Source: Dryocola sp036489025 (GTDB taxonomy: Bacteria; Pseudomonadota; Gammaproteobacteria; Enterobacterales; Enterobacteriaceae). From it: DNA of 64,000 nt. Below the pieces are notes generated by a model, which was given only the letters and a program-made list of their open reading frames with translations, did no database searches and was not told where the DNA came from. Position 1 is the first letter of the stretch. Each line of letters starts with the position of its first letter. The position numbers were made by a program, and so were the translations under genes. This document shows, piece after piece, positions 1 to 8,306 of the stretch. Where the stretch lies: the NCBI GenBank assembly GCA_036489025.1, contig DASXGN010000028.1:310001-374000 (forward strand), read 5' to 3'.

Positions 1-1
1 C

Positions 2-289
2 GAAACGCAGGCCGGCCGCGAGGCGATACAAGTCCTTGACCAGAATGTTCTCAGTCTGCAACGGGCTCTGGACGAGATGGCCGAAACCGAGCAGAATCAC
101 CGCCACGAAAAAGAAAATGCACAGGCCGAGGTGTTACAGCTTCGTTCCGCTCTGGAACAGGAGCGCTGTGAAAATCTGCAAAATTTATCGCTTTGTGAAT
201 CGCTGAGCCGCAAGCTTGAGGCCGCCGAAGCCGAGCTGACCCGCTCGAAAGGGGCGAAGAGCTTCATGCGCTGGATGACTGAAAAATAA
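2..289 (+). CDS. C-terminal part of a coiled-coil protein (5' end outside window)
   Basis: The reading frame is open from base 2 of the window to a stop at 287-289, so only the last 95 residues are visible. They are almost all Glu, Gln, Leu, Ala, Arg and Lys in heptad-like spacing, which is a long coiled coil, ending in the basic/aromatic tail SFMRWMTEK. An internal ATG at 77 is not preceded by a convincing ribosome site. Coiled-coil tails like this occur in KfrA-type DNA-binding proteins, but the domain that would prove it is not in the window, so no function is assigned. A small lipoprotein gene follows 23 bases later in the same direction. Confidence 0.6.
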   Translation, partial: ETQAGREAIQVLDQNVLSLQRALDEMAETEQNHRHEKENAQAEVLQLRSALEQERCENLQNLSLCESLSRKLEAAEAELTRSKGAKSFMRWMTEK

Positions 290-312
290 CTAACTCCCGC
301 AGGAAACCATTG

Positions 313-726
313 ATGAGTTACCGTTTCACCCTGACCGCACTCGCGGCTTTTTCTCTTTTGGGCTGTGCTAAACCCGTTACCGGGGAGCCAGCGGCGGATT
401 TCACCACCGGGGCAACGCTGGTGACGGTGGAGCATGCCTGGACACGCACCGATGACGGCGCAACCGTGTTTGTCACCGTCGACGGCAAGGACGCGGCGGC
501 GTTAAAAATTGGTGAAAGCGTCGCGCTGCGCCTGCCGGAAGGCACCTACCAGATCGGCGGCTATGCAAAATCACTGATCGGTAAAGTGAGCGTCGAATCG
601 GTGAAGCTGACGACCAGCGCCGGCAGCACCAAGGCCGTGGAATACGCGGTGACCAAGAGCAAAGCCGCATTCAAAGAAGTCCCGGCTGACGAAGCCAACA
701 GGCCGGAACAAGACCCGAGCGCATAG
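313..726 (+). CDS. small putative lipoprotein, function unknown
   Basis: A 137-residue protein with a short signal peptide ending in the lipobox LLGC; the lipidated Cys would be residue 18. The rest looks like one small beta-rich domain with repeated Val/Thr strands (about residues 35-115) and a polar Pro/Glu tail. The ATG at 313 is preferred over the in-frame TTG at 310 because AGGAAA lies about 7 bases upstream of it. No membrane segment follows the signal, so the product should be tethered in the envelope. I do not recognise the family. A GC-rich inverted repeat without a T-run (about 733-757) follows the stop. Confidence 0.7.
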   Translation: MSYRFTLTALAAFSLLGCAKPVTGEPAADFTTGATLVTVEHAWTRTDDGATVFVTVDGKDAAALKIGESVALRLPEGTYQIGGYAKSLIGKVSVESVKLTTSAGSTKAVEYAVTKSKAAFKEVPADEANRPEQDPSA

Positions 727-852
727 TTATTGCCCGCGTATCCGCGCCTGACGCGGGTACGCAATCCTCCAACATGCCTTTAGGCACCCTCTGATACTTT
801 CCCGGGCCTTGCTGATATATGATGCCCGCTGGTTTTTTGACACGGAGGGGCT

Positions 853-1653
853 ATGTTGACCACAACGTTCCCGGCCTTACAGGCTACGACTATCGAGGCA
901 ATAAACACCTTAGGGCGGTGGCTGGCGCGCAATGATTTTGCCAGCGCTCCCGGAGGCGATGATGCAGAGCTCATTGTCCTGGCAGGCAATGCGGTCATCC
1001 CAACCATCGACGCGGCCTGCGAGCTGGCGGCCAGAAGCAGACTGCCGCTGCTGATTACAGGCGGTATCGGTCACTCCACCACTTTTTTATACGGCGCAGT
1101 AGCGGAACATCCGCGTTATAACACCATTCCCACCACCGGCCGCGCCGAAGCGGCGATTATTAAAGATATTGCCACCGCGTTCTGGCAGATTCCGGCCGAT
1201 AGCATCTTCATCGAAGAGAAGTCCACCAACTGCGGTGAAAATGCGCGCTTTGCGAAAAATGTGATGGCCGGGCATGCTCTCACGCCGCAGCGGGTGATTG
1301 TCATTCAGGATCCAACGATGCAGCGCCGCACGCAGGCGACCTTCGAACGCGTCTGGCAAGATGAGCCGCAGCAGCCTCGCTGGCTAAGCTGGCCGGGTAT
1401 GATTCCTGTCCTGGTCGGCGACGAGCATTCCACGCATTTTGATCCGCAGGCTAAAGGCCTGTGGCCGGTGGCGCGTTACATTTCGCTGGCTTTGGGGGAA
1501 ATTCCTCGCATTCAGGATAACGAGCAGGGCTACGGCCCGAATGGCCGTGATTTTATCGCCCACGTAGACATTCCGGCGGAGGTTGTTCGGGCATGGCAGA
1601 CGCTGCAAAGCGATGCGGCGCTTGCCCGGCCCATCGCCGAGCGCGGTTTTTAA
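853..1653 (+). CDS. ydcF: YdcF, DUF218/ElyC-type SAM-binding family protein
   Basis: A 266-residue protein matching E. coli YdcF along its whole length, as judged from memory of that sequence. Shared blocks include LAGNAVIPTIDAAC (about residue 45), LLITGGIGHSTTF (70), TTGRAEA (95), STNCGENARF (120), QDPTMQRRT (155) and GYGPNGRDF (222). The DUF218 family has a Rossmann-like fold; E. coli YdcF is reported to bind S-adenosylmethionine, but its physiological role is unknown. There is no signal peptide, so it is cytosolic. The start ATG has a strong GGAGG site 6 bases upstream. It stands alone and is followed by a hairpin shared with the convergent chemoreceptor gene. Confidence 0.92.
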   Translation: MLTTTFPALQATTIEAINTLGRWLARNDFASAPGGDDAELIVLAGNAVIPTIDAACELAARSRLPLLITGGIGHSTTFLYGAVAEHPRYNTIPTTGRAEAAIIKDIATAFWQIPADSIFIEEKSTNCGENARFAKNVMAGHALTPQRVIVIQDPTMQRRTQATFERVWQDEPQQPRWLSWPGMIPVLVGDEHSTHFDPQAKGLWPVARYISLALGEIPRIQDNEQGYGPNGRDFIAHVDIPAEVVRAWQTLQSDAALARPIAERGF

Positions 1654-1663
1654 ACGCTAAGTA

Positions 1664-1684
1664 CCCTCTCCGCTGCGGAGAGGG
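1664..1684. terminator. bidirectional hairpin between ydcF and the chemoreceptor gene
   Basis: CCCTCTCCGC and GCGGAGAGGG form a near-perfect GC-rich hairpin between two convergent stops (1653 and 1692). There is an A-run on one side but no long T-run, so its strength as an intrinsic terminator is uncertain. Confidence 0.55.
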
Positions 1685-1691
1685 AAAATGC

Positions 1692-3230
1692 TTAGGCAAG
1701 CCTGAAGACCGAAACCGTTTCGTTCAGCGTTTGTGACTGCTCCTTCAGCGACAGTGCCGCCGACGAAGCTTCCTCCACCAGAGCGGCATTTTGCTGGGTC
1801 ACCACGTCCATCTGCACTACTGCCAGATTAATTTGTTCGATGCCACGGCTCTGCTCGCTGGTTGAGATCGCAATATGCTCCATCAAATCGGTGACCTGCT
1901 TGATTGCGCCCGAGATGCGCTGCATGCTTTCGCCCGCTTTGTTCACCAGTGCGCTGCCCTTATTCACCTGTTCCCCAGAAAGCTCGATCAGCTCTTTGAT
2001 TTCTTTTGCCGCAACGGAAGATCGCTGGGCCAGATTGCGGACTTCTGAGGCGACAACGGCAAAGCCGCGGCCCTGTTCGCCAGCGCGGGCCGCCTCTACC
2101 GCCGCGTTAAGTGCCAAAATATTAGTCTGGAAGGCAATATCTTCGATAATGCTGATAATGTTGTCGATCTTGCCGGAGCTGGATTCGATATTACGCATCG
2201 AATCAATGACCTCGTCCACAATGAGGTGACCGTCGTTAGCGGCTATAAGCATGCCGTCCGCAAGCCTGTTCGCCTGCCGTGAGTTTTCAGAAGTTTGCTT
2301 TACCGTTTCCGTGAGCTGTTCCATGCTGGCCGCCGTTTCACCGAGAGAGGCCGCCTGTTCTTCGGTGCGCGAGGAAAGGTCGGTATTCCCGGCCGCTATC
2401 TCTTCGGATGCGTGGGCCACGGTCTGGCTGGATTCGCGTACCTGGCCGATGATCTGGGCCAGCGAGCAACGCATTGTTTCCAGCGAGCGCATCATTTCAC
2501 CGACTTCATCGTTAGATTTTGCAGCGATAGGCGTGTGCAGCTGGCCGCTGGCTATTTCACTGCAATGCTTTCTTGCGCCATCCAGCTCGTTGAGTAAGCG
2601 AATTTTCAGGAACACAAAAATAGCGGCTAGCATGGCGATAAACAGCACGGCGAAGAACGCAATCCAAAGGAGGCTTGAACTGAAGCTGGACTGTGCGTCC
2701 TTGTTAAGCTGCCGGGCATACTGTTCGCGGAAGGCCAGGAGCTTATCAAGCGCAATTTCATACTGGCGATCGAGACGCGGAACGGTATCCGTCACCAGCT
2801 CATTCACGCGCGGCTTATCGTTGGCCGATGCTGCATCAAGCAACGGCTGCAATCCCTGTTCACGATAAGTCAGAAAGGCGGCCTGATAAGCCTCGGCCAG
2901 CGGATGTTCACCGGGTTGCTTCGGCGCAGCCAGATAGCTCTGGAAAGCGTCGTTAGCTTTTCCCAGAACCGTTCTTGCCCCCTCAAGTGCCTGCTGGGCC
3001 TGTTCTGGGCGGCCACGCTGCATTTCCTCCATGGCTTCCAGCGCGCGAACGCGCATTGTCCGGCTGTGATTAATCGGATCGATAACGGAAAGCACCACGC
3101 GAATTTCACGGTTTACGTTATCGAGGGAGTGATTGCTGCGAGTGAGGGACCAGATGTTTGAGGCGGTGCTGGCTAAGAAAATGATGAGTAACGTGCAAAA
3201 AAATAATATAGAAAAACGCCTGACTGACAT
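1692..3230 (-). CDS. methyl-accepting chemotaxis protein, Tar/Tsr class, no C-terminal pentapeptide
   Basis: A 512-residue chemoreceptor. It has TM1 (about 7-28), a periplasmic helical sensor domain (about 30-185), TM2 (about 188-213), a HAMP linker, then the cytoplasmic hairpin with methylation helices containing EEQAASLGETAASMEQL and the conserved tip around QGRGFAVVASEVRNLAQRS. The ligand cannot be told from sequence; the sensor domain differs from Tsr, Tar, Trg and Tap as I know them. The protein ends in VSVFRLA, so it lacks the NWETF-type CheR/CheB tether that the second receptor at 59.6 kb has. The ATG is preceded by AGGACC. A sigma-28-type promoter lies upstream, linking it to the flagellar regulon. 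Confidence 0.93.
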   Translation of the reverse strand: MSVRRFSILFFCTLLIIFLASTASNIWSLTRSNHSLDNVNREIRVVLSVIDPINHSRTMRVRALEAMEEMQRGRPEQAQQALEGARTVLGKANDAFQSYLAAPKQPGEHPLAEAYQAAFLTYREQGLQPLLDAASANDKPRVNELVTDTVPRLDRQYEIALDKLLAFREQYARQLNKDAQSSFSSSLLWIAFFAVLFIAMLAAIFVFLKIRLLNELDGARKHCSEIASGQLHTPIAAKSNDEVGEMMRSLETMRCSLAQIIGQVRESSQTVAHASEEIAAGNTDLSSRTEEQAASLGETAASMEQLTETVKQTSENSRQANRLADGMLIAANDGHLIVDEVIDSMRNIESSSGKIDNIISIIEDIAFQTNILALNAAVEAARAGEQGRGFAVVASEVRNLAQRSSVAAKEIKELIELSGEQVNKGSALVNKAGESMQRISGAIKQVTDLMEHIAISTSEQSRGIEQINLAVVQMDVVTQQNAALVEEASSAALSLKEQSQTLNETVSVFRLA

Positions 3231-3306
3231 GATAGGTCCTTAAACCAAAAGTGTTCTCTCGTTGACTAACGTCGGTGATCAAAATGTATCACCACAACGC
3301 AGATTG

Positions 3307-3333
3307 TTATCGGCAGAAAAAAGAGAGGGTTTA
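3307..3333 (-). promoter_or_regulatory. sigma-28 (FliA) promoter of the chemoreceptor gene
   Basis: Read on the minus strand: TAAACCCT (3333-3326), an 11-base spacer, then GCCGATAA (3314-3307). The -10 element matches the FliA consensus GCCGATAA in all eight bases and the spacer has the ideal length; the -35 matches TAAA but not GTTT. It sits about 80 bases before the gene start. Confidence 0.8.
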
Positions 3334-3428
3334 CCTTTTCTGTAAGAATGACGCCTGCTGGCGTCATATTTTTGTCATCTGACTGTTTTATAAACGGGAA
3401 CCTAAAACAGTAAAGGTCTCGTAAAAGC

Positions 3429-4766
3429 ATGAAATTAAAATCATCTGCGCTGCTGTTCACCTGTCTGTTCCCTCTGGCAAGCCAGGCCGCTGAGCCTGTT
3501 GTTGATCGTTACGTTGTCACTTTTCCGCAGGGCGATCGCGTGGAATATAAAGGAACCTACGCTGCCAACTTTCCTGATGGCCTGCCGGTTGGCGTGGGGT
3601 CGGGCCTACAGTTTGTGCGCAAAGAGGGCAACGAGCTGATCTTTGCCACCGTGACCGATCGCGGTCCAAACGCCGACTCGCCGAAGGCCGGGAAGAAAGA
3701 CTCCAAAATTTTTGCGAATCCCGAATTTACGCCGCTGCTGATGACCCTCCGCGTTGGCGACGGCAAAGCGCAGGCCATAGACGCCCACGCGCTGCATGAT
3801 GAGCAGGGGCCGATTAGCGGGCTGCCGCTGCCGGAAGGGCTGATTGGCGCAACCAATGAAGTTGCTCTGGACGATACTTTGCGCAGGCTGCCAAGCAATA
3901 AGCGCGGGCTGGATACCGAAGGCATTACCCCGGACGGCAAAGGCGGGTATTGGCTCTGCGACGAATACGGCCCGTTCATTATCAACATCGACGCCAGCGG
4001 AAAAATCCTCGTGAAATACGGCCCGCAGGCGGAACAGAGCGAGCAGGGCGTGGCGGGCGGGCTGCCTAACATCATTAAATGGCGTCAGGCTAACCGCGGC
4101 TTTGAGGGCATAACCCGCATGCCGGACGGGCGGATTATTGCCGCCGTACAAAGCACGCTGGATATCGACGGCAAAAGTAAAAACAGCGCGCTGTTTACTC
4201 GCCTGGTGAGCTTCGATCCCGCCAGCGGTAAAACGGCCATGTACGGCTACCCGATCGACGCAGATGCCTACAAAAAGGCTAAAGATGCCAAAATTGGCGA
4301 TATCGTAGCGCTGGACAACCATCGCATTCTGCTCCTTGAGCAGGGCGGCGATAAGAATAAAAAGATGCGCAATCTTGTTTACGTCGTTGACCTTGCGCAG
4401 GCGAGCGACCTGAGCGCCTTTGATAAAGAAAAAGCGCCCGAGTTTAACGATGCGGAGCAGCTAAAAGCTCGCGGTATCAGGCTGGCCGAGAAAAAACAGA
4501 TCGTTGATTTACGTAAGCTCGGCTGGCAGCAGGAAAAGGCCGAAGGCATGGCGCTCATCGACGGCCAGACTATTGCGGTGATCAACGATAACGACTTTGG
4601 GCTACAGGCGGAGCTGAATAATCCCGATGATTACCAGGCTGATGGCCAGGGCAATCTGCTGCGCGACGGGCAAAAAGTGAGCGAAAAAATTGTGCTTAAG
4701 CCGCTGGATAAGCCCGAGTCGCTCAACGAGCTGTGGGTGATCAAGCTGCCTGAGGCGCTGAAGTAA
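3429..4766 (+). CDS. secreted esterase-like/phytase-like family protein (PF13449 type)
   Basis: A 445-residue protein with a cleavable signal peptide (about residues 1-20, LFPLASQAAEP). The body has motifs of the 'esterase-like activity of phytase' family: VTDRGPNAD (about 74), GLDTEGITPDGKGGYWLCDEYGPF (about 158-180), NRGFEGITRMPDGRII (about 220) and EGMALIDGQTIAVINDNDFG (about 374-393). This points to a periplasmic beta-propeller hydrolase, perhaps acting on phosphate esters or lactones; the actual substrate cannot be read. It is monocistronic. The ATG is preceded by the weak site GGTCTCG. The gene lies between a divergent chemoreceptor and a convergent LacI-type regulator, with no evident link to either. 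Confidence 0.8.
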   Translation: MKLKSSALLFTCLFPLASQAAEPVVDRYVVTFPQGDRVEYKGTYAANFPDGLPVGVGSGLQFVRKEGNELIFATVTDRGPNADSPKAGKKDSKIFANPEFTPLLMTLRVGDGKAQAIDAHALHDEQGPISGLPLPEGLIGATNEVALDDTLRRLPSNKRGLDTEGITPDGKGGYWLCDEYGPFIINIDASGKILVKYGPQAEQSEQGVAGGLPNIIKWRQANRGFEGITRMPDGRIIAAVQSTLDIDGKSKNSALFTRLVSFDPASGKTAMYGYPIDADAYKKAKDAKIGDIVALDNHRILLLEQGGDKNKKMRNLVYVVDLAQASDLSAFDKEKAPEFNDAEQLKARGIRLAEKKQIVDLRKLGWQQEKAEGMALIDGQTIAVINDNDFGLQAELNNPDDYQADGQGNLLRDGQKVSEKIVLKPLDKPESLNELWVIKLPEALK

Positions 4767-4823
4767 GCCAGCCAGTGCCCTCGTTTTAGCCTTTTTCAGG
4801 CATGAAATGAGGGCCTGCCTGGC
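4767..4823. terminator. hairpin between the phytase-like gene and the LacI-type regulator
   Basis: GCCCTC (4777-4782) pairs with GAGGGC (4809-4814), extended by CCAG/CTGG pairs further out. It fills the space between two convergent stop codons, so it may end transcription from both sides. The loop is long and AT-rich. Confidence 0.5.
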
Positions 4824-5795
4824 TTAGACCGAACCTCGCACTACCAGCCTCCAGCCGAGAATTTCATTCACCGCTTCCGCCTGCGGGTTATTTATTCTTT
4901 CCAGCAACAGCTGCACGCTGCGCACGCCAAGCTGGTGCATCGGCTGCTCAACCGTAGTGAGCGGCGGGTGGGTAACCGCGCCGAACGGCACGCCGTCAAA
5001 GCCCATAATGGCAACGTCCTGCGGAACCTTCAGCCCATGTTCGTGCGCGTAATGCAGCGCGCCACCGGCCAGCGCATCGGAAATGGCAAATACCGCATCC
5101 GGCGGTTCTGGCAGGGTGAAAAGCTCCGCCATGGCCTGCACGCCGGCCTGGTACTCCAGGCTGTCGGCGTAAACGACGGCCTGCCAGCCTGAATCTCTTC
5201 CGGCCCGGTATCCGGCCTCGCGCTGCTGCGAATACAGATAGCGCAGGTCGCCGTTGATCAGCGCAATGCGTTGATAGCCCGCGCTGGCGAGATGATCGAC
5301 CGCGGCGGCGGCGGCCCTGAAGTTATCAATCGTCACCGACGAGGCGTTATAGCCCGGATCTCCTTCGCCGCACTGCACCCAGGGGGAATCGCCAATCAGC
5401 GTAGTCAGGCCGGGCAGGCAGCTGATGGCATCCATGGTGATCACGCCGTCCACGACCTTGCCGCTCAGCAGCTGCAAATAGGCGGATTCACGCGTCAGGC
5501 GCGATTCGGAGTTGCACAGCAGAATATGATAGCCGTGCTTTTCGGCTTCTTCTTCAATGCCGCGCACCACGCGAGCGCAGAACGGGTTGGTAATATTGGA
5601 AACCAGCACCAGCAGCATGCGGCTGCGCGCGGTTCTTAGCTGTCGGGCGAGCAGGTTGGGCTGATAGCCGCTGGCCTCGATGGCCGCCAGCACCTTATCG
5701 CGGGTATCGGGTTTGACGCCGGGATTGTCGTTCAGCACCCGGGAAACGGTGGCGGTCGACACGCCCGCCAGGCGCGCCACTTTATCTATCGACAT
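4824..5795 (-). CDS. LacI/GalR-family transcriptional repressor of the adjacent sugar operon
   Basis: A 323-residue LacI-type regulator. The helix-turn-helix is at the N-terminus (IDKVARLAGVSTATVSRVLNDN, residues 3-24) with the hinge YQPNLLARQLRT (about 47-58), followed by a periplasmic-binding-protein-like effector domain to the end. The start chosen is the ATG at 5795, which begins the domain directly and has GGAGC upstream; a longer reading to 5834 would add 13 unlikely residues. It is transcribed away from the catabolic operon at 5981, and two TGTAATCGATTACA-like sites lie between them, the normal layout for a local repressor. The inducer is unknown, presumably the operon's substrate or a product. 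Confidence 0.93.
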   Translation of the reverse strand: MSIDKVARLAGVSTATVSRVLNDNPGVKPDTRDKVLAAIEASGYQPNLLARQLRTARSRMLLVLVSNITNPFCARVVRGIEEEAEKHGYHILLCNSESRLTRESAYLQLLSGKVVDGVITMDAISCLPGLTTLIGDSPWVQCGEGDPGYNASSVTIDNFRAAAAAVDHLASAGYQRIALINGDLRYLYSQQREAGYRAGRDSGWQAVVYADSLEYQAGVQAMAELFTLPEPPDAVFAISDALAGGALHYAHEHGLKVPQDVAIMGFDGVPFGAVTHPPLTTVEQPMHQLGVRSVQLLLERINNPQAEAVNEILGWRLVVRGSV

Positions 5796-5888
5796 GCTGC
5801 TCCTGTGTACAAACTGATTATTTGTGAAGCACATTCCAGATCTGAATCAATGGTATCAAATAATTCACCAGCATGATGGAAAGCCCCC

Positions 5889-5934
5889 TGAAATCGATTA
5901 CATTTTTAATGAAGTGTTAATGTAATCGATTACA
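5889..5934. promoter_or_regulatory. pair of LacI-type operators
   Basis: A perfect palindrome TGTAATCGATTACA lies at 5921-5934, and a one-mismatch copy TGAAATCGATTACA at 5889-5902. Their centres are 32 bases apart, about three helical turns, so both face the same side of the DNA. The CG at the centre is typical of LacI/GalR operators. They lie between the repressor and the operon it probably controls. Confidence 0.85.
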
Positions 5935-5980
5935 AAAATAACCTCTTACCCTTATATCAAGACTCTGTCGCGGAGGATTT

Positions 5981-7228
5981 ATGTCTTCTCACTCAGCCGT
6001 TGGGGCTCGGGTAATCACCCACAAATGGGTGATTCCACGCCTGTCGTTAATGATGTTTCTGGAATTTTTCGTCTGGGGGGCCTGGTACGTCACGCTGGGC
6101 GTGGTGATGGGCAAATACGGCCTCAGCGCGGTGATTGGCGACGCGTATTCCACCGGGCCGATCGCCTCCATTCTTTCGCCATTTGTCCTCGGGATGCTGG
6201 TTGACCGCTTCTTTGCCTCGCAGAAAGTTCTGGGCGTATTGCACCTGGTCGGGGCCGCATTGCTCTGGTGGCTGCCGGGGCTGTTTGAAACCGGGCAAAC
6301 CGGGCTGCTGTGGGTGGTGTTCGCCTATATGCTTTGCTATATGCCAACCATTGCGCTGAGCAATAACGTCGCCTTCCACAGCCTCGCCAACAGCGAGAAG
6401 GGCTTCCCGATCGTGCGCGCCTTCGGCACCATCGGCTGGATCGTGGCCGGGCTGATTGTCGGCATAAGCGGGCTGTCGGACAGCACGGGTATTTTCACCC
6501 TGGCCGCGGTGGCCTCGGTAGTGCTGGGGATTTACAGCTTTACCTTGCCTGACACGCCAGCGCCGGATCGCGGCAAGCCGCTGTCGATCCGCGACCTGCT
6601 TTGCGCGGACGCGTTTGCCCTCCTGAAACAGCGCCACTTTATGATCTTCATCCTCTGCGCCACGCTGATATCCATTCCTCTGGCCGCTTACTACGCGTAT
6701 GCCGCGCCGTTTATCTCCGCGCTGGGCTTTGAGAACGTCAGCGGAGTGATGGCGTTCGGACAGATGTCCGAGCTGCTGTTTATGCTGCTCATCCCGTTCT
6801 TCTTCCGCCGTCTGGGCATCAAAATGATGCTGCTGATCGGCATGCTGGCGTGGTTTGCGCGCTACGCCATGTTTGCGCTGAGCGTGGCCGAAGAAACCCG
6901 CTGGATGATTTATATCGGCATTATTCTGCACGGCGTGTGCTACGACTTCTTCTTTGTGATTGGTTTTATCTACACCGATAAGGTGGCGGGCGACAAAGTC
7001 AAAGGCCAGGCCCAGAGCCTGCTGGTGCTGTTCACCTACGGGCTGGGGATGCTTATCGGTTCACAAATCAGCGGCGCGGTATTCAACCGTTCCGTGACCG
7101 CACAGGGCGCTGAAGCGCTGGTGCAGTGGCAGCAGTTCTGGTGGCTACCGGCCATCGCGGCGGTAGTGATTGCGGCTATTTTCTTCTTCGCCTTCAACTA
7201 CAAGGAAGGGGAACGCGATGGCCGATAG
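5981..7228 (+). CDS. MFS permease, nucleoside:H+ symporter-like (NupG/XapB/YegT type)
   Basis: A 415-residue integral membrane protein with about twelve hydrophobic segments. The N-terminal RLSLMMFLEFFVWGAWYVTLG and the early SPFVLGMLVDRFF loop are typical of the nucleoside:H+ symporter branch of the major facilitator superfamily. It is the first gene of a LacI-controlled operon of two dehydrogenases and a sugar isomerase-like protein, so it should import the substrate of that pathway, which may be a glycoside rather than a nucleoside. GGAGG precedes the ATG. Its last 11 bases overlap the next gene. Confidence 0.88.
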   Translation: MSSHSAVGARVITHKWVIPRLSLMMFLEFFVWGAWYVTLGVVMGKYGLSAVIGDAYSTGPIASILSPFVLGMLVDRFFASQKVLGVLHLVGAALLWWLPGLFETGQTGLLWVVFAYMLCYMPTIALSNNVAFHSLANSEKGFPIVRAFGTIGWIVAGLIVGISGLSDSTGIFTLAAVASVVLGIYSFTLPDTPAPDRGKPLSIRDLLCADAFALLKQRHFMIFILCATLISIPLAAYYAYAAPFISALGFENVSGVMAFGQMSELLFMLLIPFFFRRLGIKMMLLIGMLAWFARYAMFALSVAEETRWMIYIGIILHGVCYDFFFVIGFIYTDKVAGDKVKGQAQSLLVLFTYGLGMLIGSQISGAVFNRSVTAQGAEALVQWQQFWWLPAIAAVVIAAIFFFAFNYKEGERDGR

Positions 7229-8306
7229 GGCACTGCGGGTGCTGGTGGTGGGCTGTGGCAACATGGGCACGGCCCATGCGCTGGCCTACCGGGCGCTGCC
7301 CGAATTTACGCTCTGCGGGCTGGTAGCCCGCGGAGCTTCAAAAAATCATCTTCGGGAACGGCTCGGTGCAGATATTGCGCTGTTTGACGATATGCAGGAC
7401 GCCATCCGGCAGACGCGGGCGGACGCCGTTTGCCTCGCCACCTGGCCCGATACGCACGAGGTTTTAGCTTTGACGGCGCTGGCCGCCGGATGCCACGTGT
7501 TTGTCGAAAAGCCGCTGGCAACCACTATTTCCGGGGCTAAGCGCGTGGTGGCAACGGCGCAGCTGGCGGGTAAACAGCTGGCCGTGGGCTACATTCTGCG
7601 CCATCACCCCGTGTGGCAGAGATTTATCGAGCTGGCTCACGGTCTCGGTAAACCGCTGGTGATGCGCATGAACCTCAATCAGCAGAGCTCCGGGCCCGCC
7701 TGGCACACCCACAAAATGCTGATGCAGTCGCTGTCGCCGATTGTCGACTGCGGCGTGCACTATCTCGACGTGATGTGTCAGATGGCCGGGGCCAGCCCGC
7801 TTTCCGTGAGCGCCATCGGCGTGCGGTTAAGCGACGAGATTGCCCCGCAGCAGTTTAATTACGCCCAGCTTCAGGTGCGCTTTGCCGATGGCTCAGTCGG
7901 CTGGTACGAGGCAGGCTGGGGCCCGATGATGAGCCAGACGGCGTTCTTTATTAAAGATGTGATTGGGCCGCAGGGGGCTGCGTCTATCGTGGCCCGCGAG
8001 GCCGCGGGAGAAGGGCAGTCCGCCAGCATAGAGGCGCACACGCGCACCGAATCATTACGGTTACACCATTCGCAGCTGAACGCAGACGGCGAGTTTGCGC
8101 GTGAAGACGAATGGATAACCGCAGAAGACGAGCCGGATCACTTTGCCCTGTGCCGTCTCGAGCAGCAGTTTTTCGCGCGCGCGATCCTTGAAGACCGCGA
8201 CTTAGCGCGGCACCAGCAGCAGGCGATTGAAAGCCTGGCGGTGGCGCTGGCGGCAGACCTTGCGGTTCGCGAGCAGCGCACGGTAAAAATTAAGGAGGTT
8301 TGGTGA
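7218..8306 (+). CDS. Gfo/Idh/MocA-family oxidoreductase (first of two)
   Basis: A 362-residue NAD(P)-dependent dehydrogenase. The Rossmann dinucleotide site is VLVVGCGNMGTAHA (residues 7-20), and the family motif EKPLA (about 97-101) supplies the usual catalytic/cofactor Lys. The C-terminal half is the alpha/beta substrate domain. The start ATG at 7218 overlaps the permease by 11 bases and follows AAGGGGAACGCG. Family members oxidise sugars, inositols or glycosides; in a cluster with a second member and a TIM-barrel partner, oxidation of a sugar hydroxyl to a keto group is the likely step. The exact substrate is not readable. Confidence 0.9.
   Translation: MADRALRVLVVGCGNMGTAHALAYRALPEFTLCGLVARGASKNHLRERLGADIALFDDMQDAIRQTRADAVCLATWPDTHEVLALTALAAGCHVFVEKPLATTISGAKRVVATAQLAGKQLAVGYILRHHPVWQRFIELAHGLGKPLVMRMNLNQQSSGPAWHTHKMLMQSLSPIVDCGVHYLDVMCQMAGASPLSVSAIGVRLSDEIAPQQFNYAQLQVRFADGSVGWYEAGWGPMMSQTAFFIKDVIGPQGAASIVAREAAGEGQSASIEAHTRTESLRLHHSQLNADGEFAREDEWITAEDEPDHFALCRLEQQFFARAILEDRDLARHQQQAIESLAVALAADLAVREQRTVKIKEVW

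Noticed and set aside
2..289. KfrA-type DNA-binding protein
   Set aside because: Only a coiled-coil tail is visible; the diagnostic N-terminal domain is outside the window, so the name is not used.
2251..2868. Long open frame on the plus strand inside the chemoreceptor gene
   Set aside because: It is an antisense shadow of a high-GC coding region. The minus-strand frame gives a full, recognisable chemoreceptor.
5981..6931. Long minus-strand frame (about 290 codons) over the permease gene
   Set aside because: The predicted product is low in structure, rich in His, Gln, Arg and Pro, typical of an antisense shadow; the plus strand encodes a clear 12-helix transporter.
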